A stretch of DNA of 64,000 bases from Acanthosoma haemorrhoidale (lineage: Eukaryota > Arthropoda > Insecta > Hemiptera > Acanthosomatidae), in NCBI GenBank assembly GCA_930367205.1, contig OV884011.1:92241474-92305473 (forward strand), read 5' to 3'. Numbering within the stretch: the stretch's first letter is position 1; every line of letters begins with the position of its first letter. The notes beneath the pieces are model-generated. The model did not search any database. It was not told where the DNA came from and worked only from the letters and a program-made list of their open reading frames with translations. Positions 11,001-20,657 of this stretch are shown one piece after another. The position numbers and the translations under genes are program-made.

Positions 11001-11214
11001 GCTAAAACCAGCTTATTTTCTTGCCGATGAAGATATGAACCAACAAGACTATTCGACTTTACCTTCCCAGTCCCCAGATGATTTTCCAGTATTGAGGACG
11101 CAGCCTACAGACCAGGAGAAACAACAGAAGCAACCTGAAACTGTACCAACCTCTACTAGAAGTGGTAGAACTGTGCGGTTTCCTGCAAGATATTTGGAAG
11201 AAATACTTGTTTGA
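8002..11214 (+). CDS. pol: Pol polyprotein (PR-RT-RNase H-IN) of the inner element
   Basis: The open frame runs from 8002 to 11214, about 1070 codons, with no ATG until about 8245. It must therefore be made as a Gag-Pol fusion by -1 frameshifting. Domains in order: aspartic protease (LVDSGADVSIIP); reverse transcriptase (KIDLFKAYYQ; catalytic FLFLDDGL, in place of the commoner YLDD); RNase H (VIDASDVGVGGV, then TDHKPLIF); integrase with a CMPC zinc half-site, then D in HIDLVGP, D in TSDQGRQF and E in NGKIERLHR. A basic C-terminal tail follows. All catalytic acids are present and there is no internal stop. A TAG at 7999-8001 closes the frame on the upstream side. Confidence 0.93.
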   Translation, partial: TRKVYTTLCLAAAVGKLPQATVDVASAVAKNLGSHKFRLFVQDKKTRLKFLVDSGADVSIIPLRSKCESIRDFVLFAANGSMIPTYGVQTLNIDLGLRRQFQWPFIVAKVNRGIIGADFLAHFNLLIDLKNKKLVDNVTGAQIHGEISTISNGDIISTVSNSQRFADLLAKFPNLTKPNLIPSECKHNVEHYIHTTGRPICSKARRLDSRKLQLAKEEFQFMLNHGIIRPSKSEWASPLHLVTKKDGSLRPCGDYRRLNDLTVPDRYPIPRIDDFQNMLHGKTIFSKIDLFKAYYQVPIAEEHKSKTAIITPFGLFEFNVMAPGLRNAPSSFQRFIHQVFTGLDFVFLFLDDGLIASSMEEEHKRHLEIVFNRLDKYGLRISVAKSMFGVQELEFLGYRITPGGSIPLPEKVNVIVNYKLPQTVQQLRQFLGMLNFYRGYLHKAAETQAILHDYLRGARKKDNRKIRWTQEAIAKFEQCKVDLANATMLTYPCPDYPLALVIDASDVGVGGVVQQLEPNGWRPLAFYSKKLNDAQKSYSAYDRELLSMYLSVKHFKQLLEGRHFVIFTDHKPLIFPFKQRNDKASPRQQRQLQYISEFTTDIRHISGKQNIVADTLSRIEALDVLDFDKIAEEQKTDSELQNLMTSDSALKLKSYELPSGNHLWCDVSTDAIRPFIPKAFRQQVFHLIHDRAHPGIKTTVKQVSGKYVWLYVKKNIQDWTKACMPCQRTKINRHVKSPAGKYKVPDERLAEIHIDLVGPLPPSEGNVYALTMIDRFTGWMEVVPLNNITAETVAKAVYSHWVARFGVPRRITSDQGRQFDSGLLKHFSALCGVKLYRSTPYHPQCNGKIERLHRTLKTALKAHNSRSWTETLPTVLLGLRAAIHPDSNSSLSQMLYGKTITLPGEFFANGSRTFSDSQDWVGELQEEMRQLKPVPVNHKSSRSVFIYKDLQKCSHVFMRTDRIKKPLEPAYEGPFRGITRLEKYFRLEIHGKDIAVSIDRLKPAYFLADEDMNQQDYSTLPSQSPDDFPVLRTQPTDQEKQQKQPETVPTSTRSGRTVRFPARYLEEILV

Positions 11215-11410
11215 ATGAATTTTCTATATTCTGATTATTATTCTTTGAAGCTATTCATATATCATAATTTTGTTTCGAATCAATATTTTTCCATTTTGTT
11301 TCTTGAATTTTCAGTATATTTTTTTTTTTTTTTGAACGATGCTATGAATGCTATAGTTCCTAGTAAGGTAATTCACAATTGTGTTTCATAAATATTAACG
11401 TGTTCACTGG

Positions 11411-11421
11411 ATAAGGGGTAA
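11411..11421 (+). promoter_or_regulatory. Polypurine tract of the inner element
   Basis: ATAAGGGGTAA lies directly before the 3' LTR, where the plus-strand primer is expected. It is short and not purely purine. Confidence 0.6.
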
Positions 11422-11588
11422 TGTAGGGACTGGAGGTATCAAGTATTGTTTAAATCTAGTCAACCTCTTTGTACTAGAACCTCTTTGTACTAGGACCTCT
11501 TTGTAAACTTGGTAGCAGAGTAGAGAGCATGTGATAAGACTGTAATAAACCATACTAACCTTAATAAGTGTTTTGTTAATTACCCACA
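11422..11588 (+). repeat. 3' LTR of the inner element
   Basis: 167 bp, 166 identical to the 5' LTR, followed by the GTAT target duplication at 11589-11592. Confidence 0.95.
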
Positions 11589-11781
11589 GTATTATGTTCA
11601 GTTTTGTACGAAATTCGATAAGGTTTCTGTTTTATTTCTTATGACTGCAAGACATTGTTGTGCTGTTCTAGATGAGCACGGAATTATTATTTTCCGACCT
11701 ATAGGTAATTAGTATATGCTTTAAGTGTGTATAAGTGGTAAATTAGAGTTTCCTACGGATGGTCAGGAACTGGCAGGGAGG

Positions 11782-11896
11782 AGTTAAAGCCAGATGCCTG
11801 ACTATGTCGAATACTAATACGATCATGGAATGTAAACAACCCATGATCCTATGTATGTCTGATTATCTTCCACAATAAAGCAGTCTTTTACTGGAG
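11782..11896 (+). repeat. 3' LTR of the outer element
   Basis: Matches 5662-5778. It is preceded by the purine-rich GGCAGGGAGGAG and carries AATAAA. The end is set by the limit of similarity at ACTGGAG, so the real LTR may extend a little further. Confidence 0.7.
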
Positions 11897-13400
11897 CAGA
11901 GTGTGTCGTTGCATTTCCTTCTTTCGTTATTATCTTTTTATCAAACTTAACTTAAGCGATTAACTTATATATATACATACGCGCCAATCTTAAAATTACC
12001 TTATGTTAAAAATCCATCATTAATTAAGGTACAAGTGCAAACGTTAAACAAGAATTTGATGCGAGCTAACCTTTCTGTTCTTGTGTAACCTTTATATTTT
12101 TTGAAATCCTTCCTATAGGTCGATGAAAACGTATCCATCGTTGTTTTACGATTTCCAAACATTCCTTCAGCTAAGATGAAGCTACATTAAATGTATATAA
12201 AGTAATTTGAAATTGGCTTGTGTTGCCTGAATAATTTATGATGAAAAATTTTCACAAAACACCTGAGAATCAACTCAGACCATATTATTAATTACTGAAG
12301 TTACTTTTAAAAAACTTAATGTTGGGCCTATGGGGTTTTCCTAATTTTAGTCACAGAGCGCTGAAGCAGTACCATAGACAAAGGTATAATTTCCCTTCCA
12401 GCCCACTAGCACCGACAGGTAGAATTCTTGCTTAACATTGTCGAAGCGTCCACTAGCTGATTCCTGCCCTTATCAAGGGCGATACAGGTAAGCATAACAT
12501 CCTATCCCATAGAACGGGTCATATTCATTGCTCAATAGAAGAAGAGAGCAACTATCAAGTCGATAAATCCACTGTGTTCTGATAGGATCTGTCTCTGCAT
12601 CGTGGAGGCTCTGGCAGTTTCTTTTCTGGGATTCAAATGTTTGGGATTATTTGAATCTGGTTTGTTGATAGAGTACTGCTATCTGTTCTGGCTCAATGAA
12701 AATGTCATTTTGGGCCTACCGTTTTGGTGTCCCTTTTTTTTTTTTTTTAACAAGTTCTGCCTGCTATCATCAAGTTTGTGGTAGGTTCTCCATAAACAGT
12801 AGCCACGTTGTATTTTCAACAAAGATAAACGCCTGATCGATCGTTATACCGAATATATGGGAGCATTATACATTCGTACGCAACAAGAGGGGTGATACAA
12901 TCGTATCATGCACGGGGCAAACAAATTGCCGCTTTTACGCACCCAGGAAAAAATAGTAATAATCAAAGTATATATAAATTAAATAAGATTCGGCTTAAGC
13001 ACAACTGTTTAAAGTACTTATATGTACCGGTCCACGATGCTTTGTCTATACATTATTGCGTTTCGTAATAAAGCTCCAAACACAATAAGAGCAATGGCTA
13101 GTTAACCTAAAGATCAGTCTCACCAACTACACGTTATTTTTATTAAAACTACATAATTTTATTTGTCAAGCCATCTCGGTTATTGTGATTCGAATTAATC
13201 AACTAAAAATAACATAAAATGCTAAAATATTGGCAAAAAAAGTGTATCCTTAATCATAGTTGTAGTATCAGAACTTAGAGTAATTTAAAGTCACATTATA
13301 ATAAAAAATATCTCGAGACCTGTTTACAGCAGGGATAGAGAAATTTTTAAAGTTAGACAATCGGGAGCGAATTTTTAACGATTTAACTTTTCTTTCTCAT
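11897..13400. other. Non-coding stretch between the LTR elements and the LINE
   Basis: No gene is supported. A GC-richer patch at about 12340-12610 holds short complementary pieces (CTTATCAAGGGCGATA) and may be an old repeat. The 60-codon plus ORF at 12602 is T-rich and looks like chance. Confidence 0.5.
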
Positions 13401-13439
13401 ACTTCTGGTTTTATTTTTTAGGTGTAGAAAAATATTGAA

Positions 13440-14485
13440 GTGGAGGACATGGACTCTAAACAAACACCCACACAGCCCAAGCGACCAGCGATATTTCTAC
13501 GGAATATCAGTAATTTTAAATTATTATGTACTCAATTGAGCAAAATTGTAGGTACACGCAAATACACGTGCCTCAATCGGTCCAGGGACACAAAAGCTTC
13601 TCCGGACACTCCCGACACATACCTAGCATTAATAAAATACTTGGAAAAACTAAGGCCGACTTCCATACTTACCAACTAAATCAGGAACGATCGCTACGGG
13701 TGGTGATTAGAAACCTGCATCCCACTACACCAGCGAATGGGATAGAAAAGGAGCTCTTAGGCCTAGGATACAAGGATCATAAAATTACCAATGTGCTCCG
13801 TGAGGAAAGGCAAAAATATGAAGCTATCAAGACACCACTGCCCTTATTCTTTGTGGATCTATAGCGAACACCTGGAGTGGAAAAAATCTACGAGCTTACC
13901 CCCTTGTATAACACAAAGCCTTACCCGAAACGTGATATAGTCCAATGCCATAATTGCCAGGCATATGGGCACACGAAATCATACTGCTACCACCCTCCCA
14001 GGTTTGCAAAGTGCAGTGGGAAGCGCAAAAGTGTATTGTGCAAGAAGCCCCTAAAATCACCTGATGTATGCGTGCTCTGCCAGCAAGGCCACCCGGTAAA
14101 CGATAAAGGCTGTGAGGTTTACAGAATTCTGAAGTCCAGGAGCGAACAACGTCGACGGCCAGAAGATAAGCCAGCCACAGGTAGCCCAAGAAGCGCCCCC
14201 GCCAGAAGTTTGAGGCCTTCAGTCTCTGAAGGCCATTGGGAACATAGAGCAGTCACAGGCACTGCCCACTACTCGTCCGAAAGTTCCTCTTCCCCAGCAT
14301 TCCGCTCATCACGTCAACCAGCAAACCCAATCCCATCTTCAACCACACATCTCGCATATTCCTTCACCTCCAAGCTCTTCAGACCTCACTGGTCTATTAA
14401 CGTCATTCCTTACAGATTTCAGAACCCTAATTACCCCTCTCATTTCCCTTTTTACAAATCTTGTCACCTACCTCATCCCCAATAA
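13440..14485 (+). pseudogene. LINE ORF1 (Gag-like, zinc knuckles), broken
   Basis: Pieces in three frames make up the protein. The first includes a start-like MEDMDSKQTPTQPKR. The middle holds the conserved Jockey phrase LRVVIRNLHPTTP and then ITNVLREER and PLPLFFVDL. The last has tandem zinc knuckles with CHNCQAYGHTKSYC and CVLCQQGHPVNDKGC. A stop at about 13862 separates FFVDL from the following IYELTPLYNTK. The normal role is nucleic-acid binding and packaging of the LINE RNA. Confidence 0.8.
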
Positions 14486-14498
14486 ACAAAACCCATAA

Positions 14499-16945
14499 GT
14501 GGATCCTTCCGACTCCTTATTCATTCTCCTTTGGAATGCGAACGGTGTTTACACCCACACTAACGAACTGACAGCACTACTTCATGACAAGAACATCCAC
14601 GTAGCTCTCATTACTGAAACAAGACTTACGAGTAAGCGACCTTTTACAGTTGGACAGTACCAGACTTACCGAACTGATGGACCCCTGATTCACCCAGATG
14701 GAAGAGCACATTCAGGCACCACTGTCATTGTCCATACCTCCATTTCCCATTACATAGTTCCTTTGGTAGCACACGAGTCCACTGCAGTGTCAATCAGCAC
14801 ATTCACTTTTCCCCTTACTCTAGCATCAGTGTAGTGCCCTCCCAATAAATCCATTTCTGATTCCCAATTCATCTCCTTTCTAGACTCCATCGGTTATCGT
14901 TTCCTTGTGGGTGGGGACTTTTACGCAAAGCATCAACATAGGGGCTCAAGATCCACAAATACACGAGGACGTGCTTTGCTGTCTGCACTCACACATAAAC
15001 AATGCTCCACTATCTCTCCTGACACAGCCACCTATTGGCCATCAGATCCTAGATGATGCAGAGCATTTATTCACTACTCTGATCCAGAGGTCGGCCTGTG
15101 AGGCATCGTCACCCCACCGTCATCTAAAAATTCACAATCAAAATCCTTTACCTCAGTATTTCAAAGACCTAATCCAATCCAAACGCCACTCGAGAACAGT
15201 GGGGCCATGATCCCGACATCCTGCTGATCGTCGCTCGTACAATCAGTACTGCAGGTTGGTAAAGCGCCAATTGGCATCCTTCCGTTCCGATTCTTTTAAT
15301 TCCTATCTCTCCTCTCTGTCTACCAGGGATAACTCCTTGTGGAATCTAACTAAGAAAATCCTAAAATATCATCATCCTGTTTCACACCCACTCCGTCGTA
15401 ATGATGGGTCCTGGGCTGCTCCGGATGGCGAGAGGGTGGAAGAATTCGTACTGCATCTTTCCCGTACTTTCACTCCTCCCCTTACTCCTCAAAACACACT
15501 CATCACTCCACTTTTGAATATTTCCTCACTTCACCTATCCCTCTCTCACTTCCACCAAAAGCCGTTAACCCCTCTGAGGTCAAATATCTTCTGTAAAAGT
15601 TACCTTACCGAAAATCTCCAGGATATGATCTCCTTACTCCTCGAATCCTCCAACAACTTTCTCCTAAAGCCATAATCTTCCTAACCTACATTTATAATTG
15701 CATTATCAGAACGATGCATTTTCCTCTCCTCTGGAAACACTATTCACACACAGGAAAAACATAGTCCTATTCGCCAAACCCGGTAAACCACCCATTGACG
15801 CCTCATCTTACCGTCCAATTATCCTACTCCCTATACTCTCAAAAATATTTGAAAAACTCCTATTAAAACGCCTACTTCCAATTATTGGATCCAAAACCTT
15901 TATCCTAATCACCAGTTTGGTTTCCGCCAACGACATTCCACTGCTCAACAAGGCCTTCGCGTTGTTGATCACATCTCTTCAGCCCTTAAATTTAAAGAGT
16001 ATTGCACTGCTACCTTTCTTGATATAGCTCTAGCTTTTGACAGGGTCTGGCATACGCAGGTTTGCTTAACAAGCTCAGAGGATATTTACCGCAGACCCTA
16101 TTCCTAATCCTACAGTTCTACCTTTCAAACCGCTTCTTCCAAGTCCGCTGTGGTTTAGAATATTCTAACTACTATCCCATAAAAGCAGGAGTTCCACAGA
16201 GCAGCTTCCTGGGTCCCATCCTCTATAATCTATACACCGCTGATGTCCCCTCCACCACCAATACCTTCTTGGCAGATGACACTGCAGTCATGTCAACACA
16301 TTCAGACCCTGATATAGCATCCCAAAACCTTCAAAAACACTTTGACGAGATCGAGTATTGGTGCAACCAATGGTGAATCAAGGTCAATGAAGCAAAATGT
16401 TCCCACATAACCTTTACCCTCTGCCGCGATTCCTGTCCGCTAGTCTTTTTAAATTTGATTCCTCTCCCTGTGTCTGAGACAGTACGGTATTTAGGCTTCC
16501 ATCTTGACAAAAGACTGACCCACACACGAGGCTAAAAAGACAAGAACTAAACAGACGCTTTGGACAACTGTACAGACTACTTCGAAGGACACCCCATCTC
16601 TCAATAGAAAATAAACTACTTATTTACAAAGTTATACTTAAGCCAATCAGGACATACGGAATAGAGCTATGGGGGACAGCAAAAAAGTCAAACATCAAGT
16701 GCATCCAATCCTTTCAATCAAAAGCCCTGAGAACAATAATAAATGCCCCTTATTACGTCAGCAACAAAACCCTTCATAATGATCTGAATATACCCTACAT
16801 TCTTGAACTCATCCCTTCTAAGTTCATAAATTTTCATAGTAACCTATCCAACCACCCTAATTCCCTAGCACAGTCATTGCACTGCACCACTCATCCCTAT
16901 AATCCTCCTCGGAGACTAAGACGGCAGTGGCCTCGTGGCCTACTA
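14499..16945 (+). pseudogene. LINE ORF2 (endonuclease and reverse transcriptase), broken
   Basis: The endonuclease begins with FILLWNANGV and contains ALITETRL, the two opening motifs of the AP-endonuclease fold. After a stop at about 14834 it resumes in another frame with GGDFYAKH, where an Asn of the usual GDFNAKH motif is replaced by Tyr. RT motifs follow: SSYRPIILLPILSKIFEKLL, GVPQSSFLGPILYNLYTADV and the catalytic FLADDTAVMS. At least five frame changes or stops interrupt it. It would nick target DNA and copy the LINE RNA if intact. Confidence 0.82.
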
Positions 16946-16950
16946 TAAAT

Positions 16951-18285
16951 ACGTGAAAGTGGGAGTCCTGGCAATGGCCAGTTTCTCCAATCATGTCCTG
17001 AGCGTCTGTTGCTCTCGCGCTCTTGGTCAGCCACCGCTGGCTCTTATCCAGTGACGCGGCTGACATAGAAGCGTGGGGGACTCCGCTTCCTCCTTTGCAC
17101 TCTAGGGAGGTGACAACCATGTGGACTTGGGGGGCCTGTGGAAGAAGGGGCTAGTAAAATTACGTCGCCGAACTTCTGTCCCTTGCAAATTACCTGCTGT
17201 GAAATTCAGAAAAAAGTTCAAGAATGGGTGCCTGCATTTTCCCAGAAAAACAACAAAAAACAAGATTGTGTACACAAAATATAATCGAGGAAAGATTATA
17301 CAAAAAAACTAAAATTATAAAATGGCAATACATATGTAATGATCGTATATATAAACAAAAAAAGTAATGTAAGTAGTAATGGGTTAGTAATCTAAATATA
17401 AAATGAAAGAAACATAGATAACAAAAATATAAATGTTTTTACGCTTTAATATAAATAAAAATGAATTAAATCCTATATTTACTAAATTTAACAGTGTCAA
17501 TCACCAAAAGTCAATAGCCTTCTATTCTTGCAAGTAAAAGGATGGTGTGAGTTGAATCTGGAGATAACTGGTGTGTGTACTAGCAAAATAACCTCTTACC
17601 GGAGATCCCAAAGTGGAGAAGAAAAAATTCTTCTCGATGTTCACTCTCCAAACAATTGGGAGCGTGGGTGGGTGGTGGATATCCGGTGTAGTCAGCGATG
17701 AAGAAGTAGTGTGAATGTGGGGTCAACATCAATCAATAAATTTCCAAGCGTCCTTCTTCGTTCACAACTTTCAGGGAACTGAGCCAGTAATTCGATGACG
17801 ATCGGAGCTGATCCGCCATGCCAAAACAATTGCCGATCGCATTAGAGGTCACCTTATCACTTGCTTAGACGTACACAACCTTAATTTCTAATTATACATC
17901 TCAATTCAACAAAATATTACAATCTTGTTTTTTTTCTTTTAACAAATAAAATAAAATTAATCGTTATAATTACGTGAGTGAAAAAAAATAGTAAAAAAAA
18001 TAGTTGGGACCCAACAGGGCCTCTTGGCTGTTTGTAAATATTGTATGAATAAGAACATTTATCTCAATTACTTATTGCCTAGTAAGGCAGATTGTAATTG
18101 TATCTTAATAAAGAATTATTTTTACAACCACCATCTTAAATGTACATTCAGATGAACAAACGAACAGATTGCACCGTACCTGTTTAAAGGTGGAGTTTCG
18201 GGTTCGGAAATTACATGAAAAGTCCATGTCTGTGTTGGTGTGATTTGTACGCATGTTTTTAGTTAACGTTAATAGATAATGTTAA
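16951..18285. other. Non-coding stretch downstream of the LINE
   Basis: GC-richer patches at 16950-17160 and 17520-17880 have no protein I recognise. An AATAAAG signal at about 18110 follows a sequence beginning GGGACCCAACAGGGCC and may be the 3' tail of a retroelement. The rest is AT-rich. Confidence 0.4.
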
Positions 18286-18640
18286 ATTTCTGCAATAGGT
18301 CACACGTTATGAGCCCATAACTCTGCCTCCTCGCTTACTAACACCCTCAAGTGCTGGAGGAGAGGAGGCACAAGACTATAGATTAGCCCGGGGAGGTGAG
18401 ATGGGCCTCTTCTAAGTGCCTCGGCGCTAACTGCAGCCTCCGGTGCATCCCTAATGACGTAATAAAAAGAGCACCCTAGACTCCTACGTGCCCATTTGAA
18501 TTCCTCCGCCGCAGCCGAGGTTTTTATAGCGATTAGAGCAGCGGGGCTAAGTAGCACGGTCGAAGCCACTTAGGGCCGCTATGGTTCAAGGCTCATTAGG
18601 GACATCGCTGTTAAAAACTGAACGCTGCCATTTTTTCATG
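18286..18640. other. GC-rich patch of unknown origin
   Basis: About 300 bp at distinctly higher GC than either flank. The longest frame is 89 codons on the minus strand, Ala/Leu-rich (SPAALIAIKTSAAAEEF), with no domain I can name. It is probably a fragment of a repeat or of a captured coding sequence. Confidence 0.35.
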
Positions 18641-18759
18641 CGGGCAACAAAAAAAAAAAATAAATGTCATTTTAGTGCTAAACAGGACAGCAGCACAGTT
18701 GAGAATTTAGCTAACGGACCAATCGCGTTATCTGATACGAAGATGTAACCCCATCCGTG

Positions 18760-18830
18760 TTTTGCAAATTCCATTTCAAATTAATAAATATTCGAATCAG
18801 GTGTGATGGATCACACCATTAAAAGTTTCG
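18760..18830. repeat. Short dispersed repeat, copy 1 (with palindromic insert)
   Basis: TTTTGCAAATTCCATTTCAAAT, then AATAAATATTCGAA and CATTAAAAGTTTC, are shared with 20484-20534. This copy carries about 20 extra bases containing the perfect 7-bp hairpin GTGTGATGGATCACAC (18801-18816). Confidence 0.65.
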
Positions 18831-19870
18831 ATTTGGCTTAGAAATAAAGTATTAAGTTACGCGCAGGTATTTAATAACTTGTTAATACAATCCACCAAAA
18901 CCCCAGCAAGTATCTCATTGTTATGATAAGGACACAAAATCATTAATTTGATACCCTGATCAACGGAAACAATAATTATACCAAGTAATTATTTTTCTAT
19001 GGTATGCCGGTTGTTGGTTTTGTTTTATTGGTGGATAAAACGGTTTGTCTGCTCACAAATTATCAATTCTTTTTTATTACCCTGAGTGCTTTTAACAAAT
19101 AAACGCCATTCTCAAAGTCTAAAACAGACAATTGGGTGCATGAATTTTTGATACTATCTATGTACACAAGCTAAAACGGTATACCATACTCATACAACAG
19201 CTAAAACACAAAACATCCAATAGTTAATAGCACAAGAAACAGGCGAATCACGATACCTCTGAACCCGATGAAGAACAAGTCACATAGAACATCCAGCAAC
19301 GGTTATATATGTACATACAGTTACAATTATATTTTATGTAGTTGTTTGATAGTCTTACTGTTCTTTTTCGTTTGTCTCCATCGTGTCACTAGGCTAGGGA
19401 CAATCGCCTCCACTTATCTCTTAGCTGCGTTTTCCTTTTCATTTTATCCTCCGGTTCTGCTACGTTAGCTCTCGAGTCTTTCTATATATCCTTTATAGTG
19501 TCCATCTTGGCTTACTTTGTACTGAGTATTAGAGCCTTTATGTGAAGAATAAGGATTAAAATGACAAAAGGTTAGAAGACGCTGGAAGCTATAATTCTTG
19601 GTTGGTATTCTTCTCACAAGGCGCAGTGCAGAACCAGTATAAAGATGATCTGCATCCATGCGAATTTCACTATCACTAAGATTACTGTTTGGGAAAAAGT
19701 TCACGCCGAACGTGTAAATAACTACCCTTTTCGCAAGAAAAGGAATGTAAATCGGCTATTATCAATTGTGGTAGATCATCTTCACAGGCGTAATTTTTAA
19801 CAAGTGTAGGGGAAAGAGAAAAAGTACCAAAGCCTTGGTTTAAATCCACTGCCTTCTGTTTCCAGCCCGG
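18831..19870. other. AT-rich non-coding stretch
   Basis: No gene is supported. A 79-codon minus ORF at 19465-19704 can be extended upstream to about 19760. It reads as moderately complex protein (IYTFGVNFFPNSNLSDSEIR), but it has no recognised domain and no convincing splice sites. Confidence 0.4.
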
Positions 19871-19879
19871 TGCTCTTTC

Positions 19880-20000
19880 TGCAGTTCAAATTAGCTCTAT
19901 TGGAGAGAATCTGGATGGGAACCAGAAGGTCCCGGGTTTCGATTTCAAACAGTGTGCCGTGACACTCTTTTTCTCTTTTACTAATAATTATTTTAATTCA
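19880..20000 (+). repeat. tRNA-derived SINE, family A
   Basis: The head resembles a tRNA. There is an A-box-like TTAGCTCTATTGG, a perfect 5-bp anticodon-type stem (TCTGG/CCAGA), and a B-box-like GGGTTTCGATTTC preceded by AGAAGGTCCCG. The tail TTTTTCTCTTTTACTAATAA resembles the tail of the copy at 31118-31260. Such elements use an internal RNA polymerase III promoter and LINE machinery. Confidence 0.7.
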
Positions 20001-20483
20001 ATTATGTTCATATATCTCATTTGTCGTGTTTAAAGTCAGGTAGAAACTTTATAATATCAAGAGTAAAAAAATCACTAACATAAAATAAAATTTTGGGAAC
20101 CTTAGTAACAAGCAATACTAGTTTAAAAATTCAATCAAGGAAGAGAAGGCCTAAGGTAAAAAAAAAAGGAGAGAAAAAGAATAAGTAAATGGATGAGGGG
20201 AACTGGGAAGACCCTTTGATCTAGTATTTATTCAGGCAATAGGACTACACCGTCCGTTTGCTGTTTTTTCTACAACTTTTGCAAGTAACTCAATCAAGTT
20301 TACTCAATGTTTTATAAATGTAAAACAGCAGAGGCTGCCAAAGTTTTTTTTATTGAAACCTACTTTTCTTAGCAAAAAATTATGAAATTATTTTTTTTAA
20401 TAATTTTGGCAATAAAGTTAAGGTGAGAAAGATTGTGAGTTCAAGTTGTGCTACTTAAGCCTAGGGAGCATCCTACTCCTCTA
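20001..20483. other. AT-rich non-coding stretch
   Basis: Nothing recognisable. Contains a purine-rich run near 20155-20190. Confidence 0.5.
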
Positions 20484-20534
20484 TTTTGCAAATTCCATTT
20501 CAAATAAATAAATATTCGAACCATTAAAAGTTTC
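20484..20534. repeat. Short dispersed repeat, copy 2
   Basis: Matches 18760-18830 but lacks the palindromic insert: GAA is followed directly by CCATTAAAAG. Confidence 0.65.
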
Positions 20535-20574
20535 TAGGGAACCTAGGCGAATTGCCTATTACGTCTAATCATTA

Positions 20575-20657
20575 ATTAAAGGGTATAGCAGAGAATCACC
20601 ACATTAAATTTCAATACTCTGGTTGAAGGTTAATGAGAAAAATATTATTTAATTGAA
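20575..20657 (+). repeat. 83-bp direct repeat, copy 1
   Basis: Starts ATTAAAGGGTATAGCAGAG and ends TTATTTAATTGAA. It matches 22271-22353 at all but two positions over 83 bp, so the duplication is recent. Confidence 0.85.

Larger units (their letters stand above)
7066..11588 (+). mobile_element. Inner Ty3/Gypsy LTR retrotransposon, CsRn1-like, near-intact and young
   Basis: A full element of 4523 bp. It has 167-bp LTRs (TGTAGG...CCCACA) differing at one base, and a 4-bp target duplication GTAT (7062-7065 and 11589-11592). A primer-binding site fits the 3' end of tRNA-Trp. Gag and pol are intact, and a purine-rich stretch precedes the 3' LTR. The tRNA-Trp primer and the C-H-C-C (not CCHC) zinc motif in Gag are known traits of the CsRn1/Kabuki group of Ty3/Gypsy elements. 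It inserted into the older outer element. The near-identical LTRs point to recent transposition, and the ORFs look capable of function. Confidence 0.93.
5662..11896 (+). mobile_element. Outer Ty3/Gypsy element, internally deleted, split by a younger insertion
   Basis: Two direct repeats of about 115-117 bp (5662-5778 and 11782-11896) bracket an integrase region (5793-6969) and the younger element at 7066-11588. Each repeat begins AGTTAAAGCC and carries an AATAAA signal close to its end, as LTRs do. The second is preceded by a purine tract (GGCAGGGAGGAG), as expected of a polypurine primer. With the inner element removed the copy is only about 1.7 kb. Gag, protease, RT and RNase H are missing, so the 5' repeat runs almost directly into integrase. 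No matching target duplication is visible, and the exact 3' LTR end is uncertain. Confidence 0.7.
13440..16950 (+). mobile_element. Jockey-type non-LTR retrotransposon (LINE), degenerate
   Basis: It has an ORF1 with zinc knuckles (13440-14485) and an ORF2 with an AP-endonuclease and reverse transcriptase (14499 to about 16945), in the order and spacing of Jockey-clade LINEs. Both are interrupted by frameshifts and stops. Similarity ends near 16945 with the basic stretch RRLRRQWPRGLL typical of Jockey ORF2 ends. The element is dead and old compared with the Gypsy copy at 7066. The 3' UTR and poly-A tail are not identifiable with certainty. Confidence 0.85.

Noticed and set aside
19465..19760. 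Minus ORF of about 98 codons
   Set aside because: Complex composition, but no domain, no convincing splice sites and no start codon. Could be an exon or repeat debris.
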